Shown: positions 1-14,600 of the stretch, piece after piece | Numbering within the stretch: the stretch's first letter is position 1 | How the letters are laid out: every line of letters starts with the position of its first letter | Origin: Nemopilema nomurai | Taxonomy: Eukaryota > Cnidaria > Scyphozoa > Rhizostomeae > Rhizostomatidae | Reading direction: 5' to 3' | Length of the DNA stretch: 64,000 nucleotides | Assembly (NCBI GenBank): GCA_003864495.1 | Contig: ML133383.1 | Coordinates: forward strand, 393,560-457,559 | The notes under the pieces: generated by a model | Databases searched by the model: none | What the model was told of the DNA's origin: nothing | What the model saw: only the letters and a program-made list of their open reading frames with translations | Made by a program: the position numbers and the translations under genes

Positions 1-418
1 TAGATGGTAGTTAGTACATGACTGAGTTTTCCGGAAAATATAACTGCACTTGGATAGTCCCAAAGTGAACATGGTTTTATTTATTTCATTTAATTTCAAT
101 ATTTAACGAAAATATGCAAGCGTTAAAATTAATGGAAAGAAATAGCACGTCATTTTGAATGCCTTTAATAACATTTCTATCAAAGCAATCACTACATAGA
201 CCCTAATCACTGCTGCATTTACTCGGGAACAAGTAGAACTAGCCTTGGAAGATGATAATGGTACCTGAGTCGGAAGATGGTTCAGATCCGATAGATCCCA
301 TTTAAGCACAGCATTGCTATGCCATATCTGACATTGCCTACCATTTGTTTGAAACACTATAACACTGGGAGCACACTCTGTATAAAAATCACACACTGTA
401 TAGAAATACATCACATAC
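1..418. other. NUP160 last intron, no coding seen
   Basis: The exon ending at 419 is followed by a consensus donor (GTATGT read on the minus strand), so this stretch is intron. An open frame continues through it on the minus strand but shows no similarity to the NUP160 C-terminus, so the terminal exon most likely lies beyond position 1. Confidence 0.6.
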
Positions 419-3400
419 CTTGATACCAAAGTTCTCTTTTCCAACTCCTAAAACTGCATTGATGTACTCCACTGCAAGTTCGCCAGCCTCTTCCAGTAAA
501 TCAAAGTTAATAAAAACTCTCAAAAGCTCTGCAGCATTTTTCTCCTTGTAATCATTTACAAACCAAGTCGGCAAACTGTAGCCTAGAGACAAGAGCTTGG
601 ACGCAACTGATTTATGATAAATGGGACCATCAATTTTCGTAAACTTTTCCAAGTAGTTCCTGAGAAGTCTCCATGTTTGATCCACAGCACTGTAACAAAC
701 AAATGACAAGTGCATGAGATTCATTCTGCATCTAAATCGGATGATTGATAATAGTACAACAAGGCGAAGATTGTTCTGCAATGGAAATCATCACCAAAAA
801 CATCCCGAAATCCGACCATTGCGCAGAACTGCCTCATGTTCAAACAAAAAAAACTTTGCTTGAAATCTAAATTTTTAAGACCTTTTCATGAATAGATACT
901 TATGTCTGCATATCTTGGTTAACAAGCAATTAGCACAAAGTTAGTACCATTTAATGAACATCATGAGCATTATAAATTAAAAGTACTGAAACATTAAAGA
1001 GTCACAGATTAACGTTCTAAACTACTGAAACCACCCAAATGCTGATAGTTGATTGGGTTGTGGATAAATTCCAAGTACAAGTTCAGGCATTTTTCAAGCC
1101 ATTAGCTTGTTTAAATAGAATTAGAACAAATCATCAATAATCATAACTGAACTTAAACTATGACTAATTGTGACAGTTATGCCGATTAATATATTATGTT
1201 TCCAAGTATAGGCATGACATATCTTTTTTGATGAGTATCCTAATCTTAAACTCATACCAGAATAATAATTTCAATAATGAAAATATCAAATAATATTAAT
1301 AATATCAGGTCGATGAAAGTAATCCTTTAGGGCATCAATATAGACACAAAGTAAAAACAGTAAAAAGTAAATAAATAAACAAATGAATGACAAGAAATAA
1401 CAAGAACACAATAACTAAATACTGAATTTTAGTGGAACTTTAAAGTTTATAACTCCTTCCAAATTGTGAAGTTTTGTACCATAAAATACTTGTTAAAATA
1501 AATAAAATGATTTAATAGATGGTAATAAGAAACGTAAAATAAACAGCAAAAAAGTAAGGCTTAAAAGTATATCAAAAGCATACCTGACATCATTAATACT
1601 TTGAGTTAGTCCCGTGTCATTAGCAGTTAACCACTTAAATGCATGGTTCATAACCAAACTACAACGGAAAAGTTATCTTTTTAAACTTAAACATGAACAG
1701 CAATAGAAACCTTCGTTAAAATTCTACATTTACACTCAGAATTGCAAAAAAGAGCTACATCCTGTTATTATATGTGCAATCTCTCGAATAAAAGAAAGAA
1801 AGAAAAACAAAACGATTTGAAAAATTATGAAAATGCTGAATATTTCAAGGAATATTTTCAGCATTCTTCCAGCCTTTGAATAAAAACACTTGAAAACTCA
1901 GGAAATGTACAATCGATTGGAGTCCAATGACAAATTAAAGCCATCAAAAATTATCCTAGGATCCCACCCAACCTGTGCAACTAACCCAAACACTAACCCA
2001 AACACTAGCCCAATAAAAGGAAACAAAAGAATTCGGATAATTATAAAAATGAGAAATATCCAAAAAAATCTTTACTGGACCCTTAAAGAAGCTAAGGATA
2101 CAAATAAGTAAAAAATACCCTTTTGAGACATCATTGGAAACTCGAACACACCTGCAAATAAAGAACAAAAATACATCATTATCAAATATGTCTGAAATAA
2201 TGATATCCAATTTAAGAGTGACAAAGGCACTTCCATTTCAAACTATTCCCATTTGGCGGCTTTGATGTAAGAAGTAATAATAACAATTCTGCAAACGCTA
2301 CAATCAAAACAAGACCGCTTGCTTTACTATAGGCGATTTTCTGAAAACATGCCTCTTAAATTTCCGTCTCCAGTGGTTTAAAATATTCTGTTATATGTTA
2401 CTAGATGTATCATACAACGAACATTTGAAATGGCACGAAACAATAGAAATGTTAATGTTACATACTCATAATAGTCAAAGGTGTTGGGGACTATGAAACT
2501 TAAAAATTGTTTAAAACAATGAAATAGAATTTTAGTACATGTTAACATACTTTGATGCAATGCCTTCGAAAATTGGATCCAGATCTAGCTTGAATGCAAT
2601 GGCAACAGAAAACGCTCTATCAAAAAGACCAGATTGTGACAACAGCGGAATTATTTCATTGGCACTCAAGTAGGGACCTGTAGAAGGACAAAAAAGTTAA
2701 GACCAACAGAAGAGGTTAGACTTGATAAATTGAGAAGGAGTAGAATCCATTGCAGAAAAGAATTGACAGAATGAAAAGACTGAGAAGGATGAGTCAGAAG
2801 GTTCATTGTTATGAACCATTCACACATGAGAGCATATGAGGCATATCAAGTGGATTGGATCAAAATAACGGAACTTTGAAAGCGAATTACCTAAGGCTGT
2901 TGCTGCAGTTTTATCGAATTGGACTAAATTCAATCTTGCGACAATAAGCAGGTATTCCTTCTCCAAGTCAGCCAGTTCCACAATGACAGTTTTCTTCGTT
3001 GCTTTCGCATTTTCTACGATGTTAAGTGCCACCTCTTCTCCATTCTCGCTTCTTTTTGGCGACCTTCCTTGCATAACAAAACCATCGTCCTGCGAATTGG
3101 AATAGAGTGAAACATCGTTAAAGTATGCAACAGCGGTTCTGATAATCTCAAATTATATTCATTTGAAAAGGAAAGATAAGCTTGCATTATAAAAACGGAG
3201 AATCTTGATACAAAATTTCTTTATGCGACGAATATTTTAGAATAATTTCGTCAATGGAATCACAAATAAATTTTATAAATGGAACACTTTCACCTGTAAA
3301 GAATCATTAAAGAAGAAATCTTAATCTTATCATGTAGTCTATTGTATGGCGGCCTACTAAATTTATTTTTCTTCGACAAATCACATTCAACTTGACAGAG

Positions 3401-6400
3401 TTCTTTTTAAAAGCAACTTGACAACCATTATTGGGCTTTCTTGAGACCATTTATGAAAAGAATTATTTCATTCCGCATTGGAAAACTCTAACCAACAGTT
3501 TCAACTCCTTTCTGTTTACTCAAAACTTTGTGCAGAGATTGGCATCATGAAACAAACAGTTGCGAGAGAAGCGTTGCAATCTAAAAGCAATCCAAATTAC
3601 CTCAAGTTCTTCTATATCAGTCTGTTCTAGAGACGGACGAACAATCCACGCATAATTTGGATCACAGATTCTCAGACAGTTGATGGCAGCAAGGAAACAC
3701 TTGGCCTTGAAAGCAAAATTATCTTCAAAAACTTTCTTAAAATTCTTGATGTTGTTAAGAGATGCCTCTCAAAGATGCCTCTGTAGATGCATGCTTAAAA
3801 CATGCAGCTGCTTCCATTAGTACACAACATTTGTACCACAAATTGCACCAAATAAATGTATAACACGAAATCAAGTAAAAGTCGTGGAAGAGAAAAAGGG
3901 TAAAAATATAAATAGCAATGATCCAATGGATTTGAAATGAGCACCATTTGGTAGGGTAGGCAGTGACTTAAATGGCACTTTTTCTTCTTTGTAATATTTC
4001 AACCACCCTAACAAAGCTACACATTTCAAGTAAGAGACTGTCTTTGCTTTATGGTCATGAGTCAATTGTCAAGAGTCGTTTCCTGCTTCCAAAACTACCG
4101 TCTTAATACTTTTCACTGTTACAATTTGTTTTCCAAGTGAAGATCTTTTATAACAATTTGTGACTTTCTTTGAAAATTTGTGACAAGACGAGAAAAATTT
4201 AATTAACTTCAATTCAACAAATTCAATTCAACAAATTCAATTCAACAAATGCAATTCAATAAATTAAATTCATGTTTACCTGCTGCTGCAACGACTCTAG
4301 GCCATGCATCTCAACCCGAAGGCGGGATGCATACTCGTACATTGTTGTAGCAGCTGTAACAAGCAAAAGCCTTTAGCCACCTATACACTGGTTGGTGAGA
4401 AGCTAAGTGGTACTATACTAAAAGCGCGTATTAGTATTCGCGTTCTGTGGTTTAAAAAACCACCAGCTTGCTAATATCGATTCATCAGTGCTACGTCGCT
4501 TATATAATACAAATATTAGAGTAAATTGAAAGACCAAATAACAATTGCCAAAAGTCAGAATACCACCGAAAAATAAAAATAAAAACCAACAACTGATTTT
4601 ATTTCAGCTTTTAGAGGTATCTAAAAAGTTAAAATATTTAAGCTATTGATTCTTGACTTAGAGCAAGGAAACTTCATTCAAACTCAATTGTCATTAAACA
4701 TACCAAAAATACTATTCAAATCTATACTTTCAATAAAGTAGAACATTATCGTTATAGCATCGAAAATACCTAAAAAATCGGACCTAAAAAATCGGACCTA
4801 AAAAATCGGACCTAAAAAATCGGACCTAAAAAATCGGACCTAAAACTAAATACCTAAAATTGAGAATAATGGATAAGAAAATTCGAGACAGGTTTGAATT
4901 TAGGAATACCTCTGCGCATGTCGCCTCTGAATGAGTAGAAGGCAAAAAGGATATCATAGTAGTCGTTGATGGTGATATCCACTGTGCGAGCTCGTGTTTC
5001 GATTATGTTGACAACCTGTGAATAAATGACGTCATTATCGTTTGACCAGCGAATAATTGCAGGACGATCAATGGGAAGTTGGTGGCAGTTCTCACAATTG
5101 AACATGACAGTATTAGAAACATTTTGTAGATGGGATAATTTCTCATGGGTTAGAGGCAACATTTGACTTACATAACACTGCAGAAAATCTGCTTTCAACA
5201 GAGGAGATACATTTCATTACATAAAATTGATTGAAGAAAGTGCTTTTCAGTCAGCTCTTTTAAAAATTTCTTGAGTTTGAGAGACTGTGTCGCACCTTAA
5301 CCATAAAGACTGCATGTTTGTGCATGGTTGGTTTAGACAGCAAGACTTATGGGGTTACTCACGTCATCTTCCATTGAAGAATAAGAGAAGTTGCATATTT
5401 CTTGCAGCTGCTTTCGCTCACAAAGGGTGACGATGAAATTATGCAGGCAATTGCGTCGTCTAAGGCAAAAAAGACCAGTAAAAATTTAGTGGGCAGACTG
5501 GATTGCTAAACAAAGAATATTATTTATTCTGAGAGAGGAAACTATGGTCAGGTGTTTACTATATTTTGCAAAGAAACAATATTCAATTGATAAGAAACTG
5601 CAAGAAATTTCAAGTTGTCAATTGGAGGGTTTCTTAGAGAAGTGATTCGAAGGCAGCAGTTTTCGTTGTTGGTAAGATGGCGTCTTTGGAGAAAGCAACC
5701 ATGCACATACAACTATCGATCGTCGACCAGTCTAGACGCAAACAGATTGCAGTAACAAGGGAAGAAAATATATACAACGTCACATATTTGACAAGACCGG
5801 TCATAGATGAGGTGAAAATTTGTACACAATCAAAACAGGCTCGGATTTGATAGGCCATAGACAGGAAAGATTCTTGAGGATTTTAGGTTAGGTGAAGATT
5901 TCTGCGAGCCCGAGGCTAGGGGAAGTATTGATGGTTTTTCAGTAGCATCAACATTCAGTGAAGAGTTTTGAATGCAAAAAAATGATCGTGAACAATATCA
6001 GAGAGTCTTATCAGAAAGCATGACGATGTTAGAATGACCTTGAAAAAGTACCTTTGTTTGTCCGGGTTGAGAACGATTGCCTGGTAGGCATCATTTGCCT
6101 GTCCAAGTTGCAGATGGCATTTGAAAATATTTGACCATAACATCGCCTGAAATAGATATTTGCTGAATATGCTAAGCATTGCAAATATCTTGATACCCCA
6201 ATATCACAATTATTCCTAACTGCAGACTTATAGGATAAGCAAGAAAGCAATTCAAAATTTCAAGAAAACCTTAAACCTTTAAATATTGCTCTAAAGGCTC
6301 ATAAATAATCTCTGCCTCAATAAACATACTCCATATTCATTAGTTCAAATAGCATACTCCAAGACTACTGTGCTTCAAACCACACAAAACTCTCTCTTAC

Positions 6401-9400
6401 ATATTGCTGTATAAATGCTGCCCAAATGCCCTGTTTAAGACATAAAAAGCTTAGAGAACTTTAGCAAATAAATATTAACATTGTGCACAAAAATTCCTCT
6501 GATTTTATAAAGCATAAACTAAGCTCTTCTAAAGCCTCTAATTTCATAAAGCATAAAGTAAGCTCTAAGGTAGTAAACACTATACTCTGAACTTCAAAAT
6601 ACTTACAACTTTCTTCGAATTGGCATTCTTAGCAAGAAATATGGCTGCCTTTGCAACAATGATCATCATTTCAGGGTTATCAAATTGCTCAAACAATCTC
6701 ATCACCTATGCAAAAACAGATTAAAAATAAAAATTGCAGCATAGGCCAGCTAAAACTGGAGGCAAAGTATCACAGTCTCAAGCCATGAAAGGCCTTTATG
6801 AAAGTTAAGACAAGATTCATCCAAGGAGTAATAATTATAATTATTAGTGTAAAGTTAACGTAGTCTCATCAACGTGAGGTGCCAAGTGTCTTTGAAAGGA
6901 TAAGAAACCTTCAAGTTGCATTATTGGCTTCTCAACAACCCTACCAACAGCAATCACGATTTAAATGATTTCAAGAGTGTCACAACACTGATCTAAGAAA
7001 TAATCTCTCTAAAGGTCATCATAAATCTGTATCCAAAAAGAAATAAGATAAAGACGTATTTCAAGAAATGAACGTATGACCATTCAATATATGTTTGTTG
7101 ATACCGTTATAAAGTAAGATATAATCATGTCTGGCTTCTGCGTATCTTCTTCGGGAATCAGGCGCATCAGATAATCTTCTCCATCATCTGCAAACGGAAA
7201 AGGGTTTACAATAAATTACGAAAAAACCACCATGTCTAAAATGAAAAGAAAATAGAAGCCGGGGGCCAATTTTGGATTTCTTAACAACTCAAAATTGGAT
7301 ATCTGTTTTTAGAAAATCCCTATAGCCAACAACATTCGATTCCTTGAAATGTCGATAAAGACGTCCTGACAAATCTTTCTAGCAATGCACAAAGTTAACA
7401 TAATCTGAATTTTTTCAGGAATATGCTTAATGCCTTGGTATCTTTTCTAGGTTTCAGTATGAACCCTGATTTTACTGTTGACCCCCCCCCTGCTCACGTA
7501 ATTACAGGGTACCAACGTTCAGGCAAACTGAAGAGCATGTATAGAGATAGACGGGGGATCTCTATCTAATGAGATAGAGAAAAAGATGCATAGAGATTGA
7601 GCATTGCTTTACAATACGGATTGATTTATACCGATGAATTTGGTTGCTTTAAAGAAGTGCTGTCTTGCTTTCTCGTGCTCGCCGTTCTGCAGATACGCTT
7701 GGCCCATTAGAAACTCCCTCGATCCTTTGTTTACAGTGCACCATTCGCTACATATGGCCAAATAGTCCAGCAACAGAGTGGCCTGGCCTTGTGAAAAAAC
7801 AAATTCTGGTAGATGTGTTCCTCGGCGTAGAGGCCATCTAACGGACGGTTAAAGCATCAACTCAGCATGTTGAATTTACTTGAATATATGGATTGCATTG
7901 TCAATGAAAAAAAGCAAAGACAGAAGATAAACTGCATAGAAACATGGAAGACAGCAAATAAACAAACCAAAAAATAAACATGGAAAATAACAAACAAACA
8001 CGAGAGATGACCAACAAACAACAACAACAACAACAACATCATCAACAACAACAACAACAACAACATAGACGTGAACAACCTTCGGCCAACGTCAATACAC
8101 TCATCCAGCCTTTCAGGTTTCGTTAAGGTACTCGTAAGATTGTTAGCGAATTCGCTCAAACCAGATTGGGTGAAAAAGATACATGGACCTGAATATCATA
8201 TCAAGAATAAGTTGGAAGTCATAATCCCACGGCCTTATGGCTTTTGAAGAAGATCCTCTCTGGGCATCTGCCGGCAGTCTGGAGAAGATCTTTAGGCTGT
8301 TTGAAAGACCAACTTGTGACACGAACGCGTTAAGTATGGACTGACTCCCCATTCCTTGAAGAAAAAACATCAATGTCTGCTGTACAAGAATTCAAAAACG
8401 GCGGGCATTATGCAAGAGGCTTTTGCGAAGGAATAAAGAGCAAAGAGCAAAACCTCGGGGAGGACTACACACCAGATTTACCAAATGTTAATCAAGGCCA
8501 GTCCGCTTGCAGTATGCTTCCTAGGCTTGGTAGTATTGAAGCATGCTATTTAGTAGAATTTTGGAAGGGAGTCTGTAAAGTTCTGAATGGTTACGTACTT
8601 ATGGCGACAAGAAAGTAATGCAAAGACAGAAAGGAGGGCATGGTTACTACATGGAAAGAATGGTCGGCTCAAACTTACCATCCCATTTCGACTTTTTAAA
8701 AGAGACCTTCATGTCTACGAGTTCCAAAGCAGCGAATTTCTTCAAACTGCTTTCTCTAGAAATGAATAAAAAGGATCACTAGAGCTACTATGATTTAAAT
8801 CATGTTTTGAAGATGGAATTTGGCTTTTGACAACATTTGATGTAAAAAGGGTCATTTAAGTATTCAATATTCTATAACTTGCAACAAAAATTTTTGCAGA
8901 GAATACAAAAAGAAAAATTGACGTAGAAAACATACACATTGTCTGGTTGATCAATGTTTATGGTAGTTCTTCGTAGCCAGATTACTGTGAAAAATGACTT
9001 CAACAGATCGAATACCCTGGGAAGGAACTCGGAAACCAGGACTGCTCGTTTGTCATCTAAAATGCCGGCCTAAAAATGAAACCGAGAAAGTCAGTCGAGC
9101 AATGTCCAGGTAAACCAAAAAAGGTGTTGACGGTGTTGTCTAAAATCTTACGACCAAGATGTGAACATTCCAAACAGAGTGCGGGGTAAACCAAAGTTTA
9201 AGAATCAGCCTGAGCCAGAAGCCTGCAGGGGCCTGAGCCAGAATGCAATGGTTGAAACAAGAACTTGAACAGAAATGAAAGCACGAACCGAGGATCCAAG
9301 ACAGATCATGGAATTCATCAGAAGCAAAAGGTCTCTGCATATTTCCATGCTGATCTGTGCCTTCCTGGAAATTGCCTCGACAAGTACCGCTCTTCCTTCC

Positions 9401-11593
9401 TTACTGCTGAACGAATGACTCGAATTCACAGAGAATACTTGGAGACCTGCAAATGAAGGTGAAGCGTGATATGATCTGACATTTCCTTTATATAACAAAC
9501 AATGCTTATATATGTGAGAACAAACCGCTTAACAGCCTCTCTGAAGGAAAATAATTCTTGTTATTAAGACATCCATAGAACAAAAGAACTGCACCCTAAG
9601 AATGTCACAACTATATTAATATTCTACTAACGTATACACACACTGTGTCTTTTAGTTTCGAATACCACTATTCAACTTTGAATACAATATTAAGACATCT
9701 ATGGAACAAAAGAGCTGTACTCTAAGAATGTCAGATATTCTATCGAATGAACACACTGTGTCTTTTAGTTTCGCATACCACTATTCAATTTTGAATATCA
9801 TGATGTACCCAATGCCATAATCTCGCACTATCAGCTTTACCTTCATCAAAAGTCTCGAAGTCATTTGGCAGCCATTTCAACGGGTCAAGTGTGTCGACAA
9901 TGATGGTAAGTGCACTCAAAATATCTGGGAGGTCTTTCAGCCTTTGAAAAGGAAAAGTGTTATGCGCAATGCCTTCCAAATATACAAAATAACACTTCAG
10001 AAGGGTTAAGCTATATCTTTCATATCCACATCCAATTTTCAAAGATATCACATCTAATTCAGTCAATTCTTTCCCTCCAAAACAATGTTGGGAACAATCC
10101 CGCATTAAAGACATAGTCAAAACAACTCTCTTCCCCCAAACTAATGCCTAGAAATCTTTAAGTCCACATCATAGACATAGCTACGCCAAATCTTCTCCTC
10201 AAGAACAATGTGGAAAAACCTTCAAGCCCGCACTACAGACATACTTACTGTAGTTGGAGACCTCGTACGAACTTATCAGTGAATCTAACATCGCCAACAA
10301 GATCTGATGAATTGCTGAAAAGAAACAGCAGAAGTGTATGTAGATATTTGGCGTCTATCATTTATTATTCATCAAGGCAGAATCATGCATCAATCGAGAT
10401 CAGCTAGACTGGCATTTAATCACTGCTATCATAGTTTATCACTGCTTCATAGTTAATCAATGATATCATGGTTAATCACTGCTATCAAAGTTAATCACTG
10501 TTATCATAAATAATTACTGTTATCGTAGTTAATCGCTGCTATCATAGTTAATTTCTGCTATCATAGTTAATCACTGAATTTTCGCGTGTGCCTCTTTATA
10601 GCTTTAACAAAATGAAAAGATTCTGCACTGTCATTTATCAAAAATGCTTTAACTGCCATTTGATAGATAATTCTGTTTACAGATAACAGTGCTGGCATTT
10701 AATAAATAACTAAGAAATGCAAAGCTGGTGATAACTAAAGCCAATTACAATGTGGATTTGGCTGAAATCTAACGAATTGGCTCACTGGATTATGATCGCA
10801 CAGTTTATCGAATCAGTTCTTGTCCCGTTCGATGTACGTCATAAGCAACAAAAATCGAAGAAAAGATCTTGAAATGACAAAGATGGCCACAGTTGGGCCA
10901 CTTAGCCTTTTCGTCAGAAGGCTTATCTTCAACAATCTTAGCACTAAAAATGTGCCCAAACCATTTTTCTTTGAACAACTTATAACTGATAACCACTTTA
11001 AGCAGAATTAGAGATTTTCTTTGATAATTCCTGCGCAAGAAGGCAAAAATCTGAATGCAGAAACAGTTACAATCTAATTTAGCCTAGCAGATTGTCAACT
11101 GCGTAGTATTTGTCTTGTTCTATTACATGCAATTGTCGGTACTAGGTCAAAAACCGTCGGAATGAATCGATTTTCTCAACAACAAAATAAATGCTTTCTG
11201 GAATTCTAACATTTTCATCACGATGCAATGCGAGTTTTTTAGAGCTTTGCAAACTTCTGCATACGTTTTCAACGTTGTTAAGAACTGCGGCACCTGTTAG
11301 ACATTTTCAAATAGAATAATAGCGAGAGACGACGAAATTGCCGGCCTGAATGAGAGAATGGGCTGATCATAGAAATCTTTGCACAGAATATAAATTAGGC
11401 AAACTTGAAATTGCTCTCATCAAACCTAGATATTCGGAGCAATGCACGAGATTAAAAACGAAGGTAGTTTTGAAAAGAAAGGTAGATGAAATGAAGGAAT
11501 ATTTTCTGTCAGTCTTTGCTATGGTCTGTTTTTAATGCTTATGGACCGTGTTTGATAATTTAGCTTTTTCCACTCTTTGGCTTAGTGAGGAGC

Positions 11594-11633
<40 letters not shown>

Positions 11634-14600
11634 AAGAGAAGCATAAATATTGAGACCTCATCAATGATATATACCTTGCATCTGTTAGGAGATCCCTTGC
11701 TAACGACGAAAATATTTCTTTTACGTCCTCGTTCGCTGCGATGCTACTTTCGATGTTGTTCAGTGTTGAATCTGTGAACTGTAAAAGATGTGTCAAAGAC
11801 TCAAGGAAACACGTCGAATGGTTGGAGAAATTCCGTGAAGACGCTTTTCAGAAAACAGCTTGTCAACAAATTAGCTCCTAGTGCTTCTTATTGCTAAATA
11901 TCACCAAACCATTAGGAAAATGGTTCGAATTTTTTTAAAATATAACGGCATTCAAAACCAGTCTTAAAATCCTGTATTACGAGGCAGGAGTAGAAAACAT
12001 AGCGGACCATGACACCATTTGTTGCCAAGAAATTGTTTGGGTCTCCAGAAAAAAGGAGGAAAAATGAAATAAAAATAAAGAAGAAAGATAGAAGAAAAGG
12101 AAAAAGGAAGAAAAAAGAGGGGAAGAGAGGAAAAAGGACGCAAGAAAGAGGAGAAGAGAGAAAAAAGGACGAAAGAAAGAAGGGAACAGAAAAAATAAGT
12201 AATTCAGCCTGATCACGGGCTAATGAGTTAGCTGGTTACAAGTTCAGTTGGAATAAGAGCTACGTTCTGCTTTGGTATGGACAAAACTGAATTGGGAAAT
12301 ACCAACCTGTAGCGATATAGATTTCAGGCAGTTGACAAGCGCCAAAAGGCTGACACAGACATCGGAATCTGGATTAAAAAAAGTATTATTCCGGTAAAAA
12401 GGTAGGTAAGGTTTTGATGTTCAGACATCTTGGAGCCATCGAAAGACCAGAAAGGGTGCCTCAAAGGACGCTGGCTTTAGGGACAAGAGTGTGAGGAGTG
12501 TGACAGTTACTGACTTGAGGAAAAACTAAATTGGGAAGCAAAATGAAGTATCCCTTATTTGCTTGCTAAGCGTTAAACGATCACTGTCAAAACTATTGTG
12601 ATGCATCTATGTTGATACCTCTAAAATACTAAATACATTGGCAAACATTTTTTTTAACAAATTGATCATCAAACAAACTGACAATTAGTGGCAGGTACAA
12701 AAAAGAAAGTTACCGATCATTCTTCACATATCACTTAAAATAGCTGTGTTTAAATAAGATATTACAAACTTAAATAACGGTCTCAGGCCATGAAGAATTT
12801 TAGTAACGGCTGCCGTAACCAAATCGCGTATCGAAAAAGCCTACTGTGGTCTGAGGTAGCCTGCCTCTTTAGTCTTTCGACAAATGCAACACTTCAAAAC
12901 AGAAGATTCAGTATGATAATATTTTCTGAGCTTTGGTAATATTCTCATGTCACGCAGCTTCGTTTCCAAACAGACAAATACCTGGGATTCCTGCTTCGTT
13001 GTGAAGGTATTTCAAACAGTTGTCATGGGAACACTGCTCATTCAAATACAACACCTCAAGCCATGAGCTGGCGACTAGATATCCTCGGTAGTTCTAGAAG
13101 AAAAGTGAGCGCTAGATGTCGCATGAAATAAAAACACCAATTCACGCGTTACTTAATTAAATTATACATCAAAATCGATTAGGATATGAAAGCTTTATGC
13201 CATAATTTCAGCAAGCAACCGTTGCCCCAAATTCGAATGCACCACGTAATCAGGTAACCTTTGACCTTTTGACCTCTTTCATCATCAAATAACCTTTGAC
13301 CTACTTTGACCCCATGCAAGTTGCAATAGGAAGGATGAAAAGACAAACGTGTAGGTTTCTACCTGACGAATGACAGACACCAAACCAGAAAACTCATCAG
13401 AATGAAGGCCAATAGGTTTCCGCTCCACCTAAAGCAATAAGGACATATGACGTCAGAAAGTGTAAAGAGCCTTATGGGATATGTTCAAATGTGACGTAAA
13501 CAAAAATTCCTTCAGGTCAACAGCACAGCTAATGACATCAATAAATAACATGGTATAGACATTCCAAAAATATTCAGTCCTCTAAAATTAAGGTCATGGA
13601 CGGCAGAACACTTGACAGCTTAGATGTCAAAGTTCTTGACAACATAAATCAGAAATCAAATTTTTCGTAGTAAAATGTCACAACGGCAAGAAATAGCTGT
13701 AACTTGTTTCTTGCATATTTGCCATTGTAAATAGATTATTGCTAGGTCATTATATAATTTCATTGATAAATTCATTCTATATAATTTGAAAGCATCAATC
13801 AAGCCTAGATGTCATTATTATAATGCGGAAAGATGACTGTAATGTGAAATATTGACAATGGAACCTTAACGTGACTATCGGAACCGGGATCTATCAAGTA
13901 ACAATGACGTTTGCAGTGTCCAACTGATGCGACGACTGTGAAATTGGGCGTCTGGCACTGGGTGTCTCATGTGGCTACTGTTCAATTCAAGGAGCAAGAT
14001 TGACTCTAATCACCTGATCATACTGGACTGCAGACGCGTAAAATCTACTCCAACTTTGCATCTGCAGATTGTAAAACTCTTCCTGGTCTACTTCATTATC
14101 AAGTAGGAAATTTTGTATCTGAAATGGAATGTGTAAAAGTTTATTTGGATTCGCTTGAAAAATTGGATGGTATGGATTGATTCTGGCTATCAAACTCTTT
14201 GTCCTTTGACCTTTTACTGAGCTTCACATAGACACCACTTTTGACCTGATCAGGAAACACTTTTCCACAACATCTAGTCGAGGCGGTAAATACTCATAGA
14301 TGGAGGTACAACTGTTTGTCCTCAAACAATTGGGAGCTCGGGAAATCGCTACAAGGCAAAAGGCTTTGCTTTCCCGGCTCTGAGCAATAAACCACCAGTG
14401 TGTAAAATGCACGAAGGCCTGGACCTCTGGTGCCATGTTAGATCTTACTTGGTTGGATGGTTACACTCAAAACAAGAATTTCCATTACATTCACCTTGAA
14501 ATCAAAAGTCAACATACAAAGAGTTCTTTTGACAGGGTCAAGCAAATGAAGCTAAATCTTCCTCGGAAGGGCGAGAATAAAAAAGATTAATAAAATGTAC

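Noticed and set aside
8373..8769. Plus-strand frames within the NUP160 gene
   Set aside because: They overlap the minus-strand exon at 8679-8755 and show no family resemblance.
10419..10580. CRISPR-like spaced repeats
   Set aside because: The units are directly adjacent and degenerate with no unique spacers, in an animal intron.
12009..12212. Lys/Arg/Glu-rich small protein
   Set aside because: A low-complexity purine tract within a NUP160 intron explains it.
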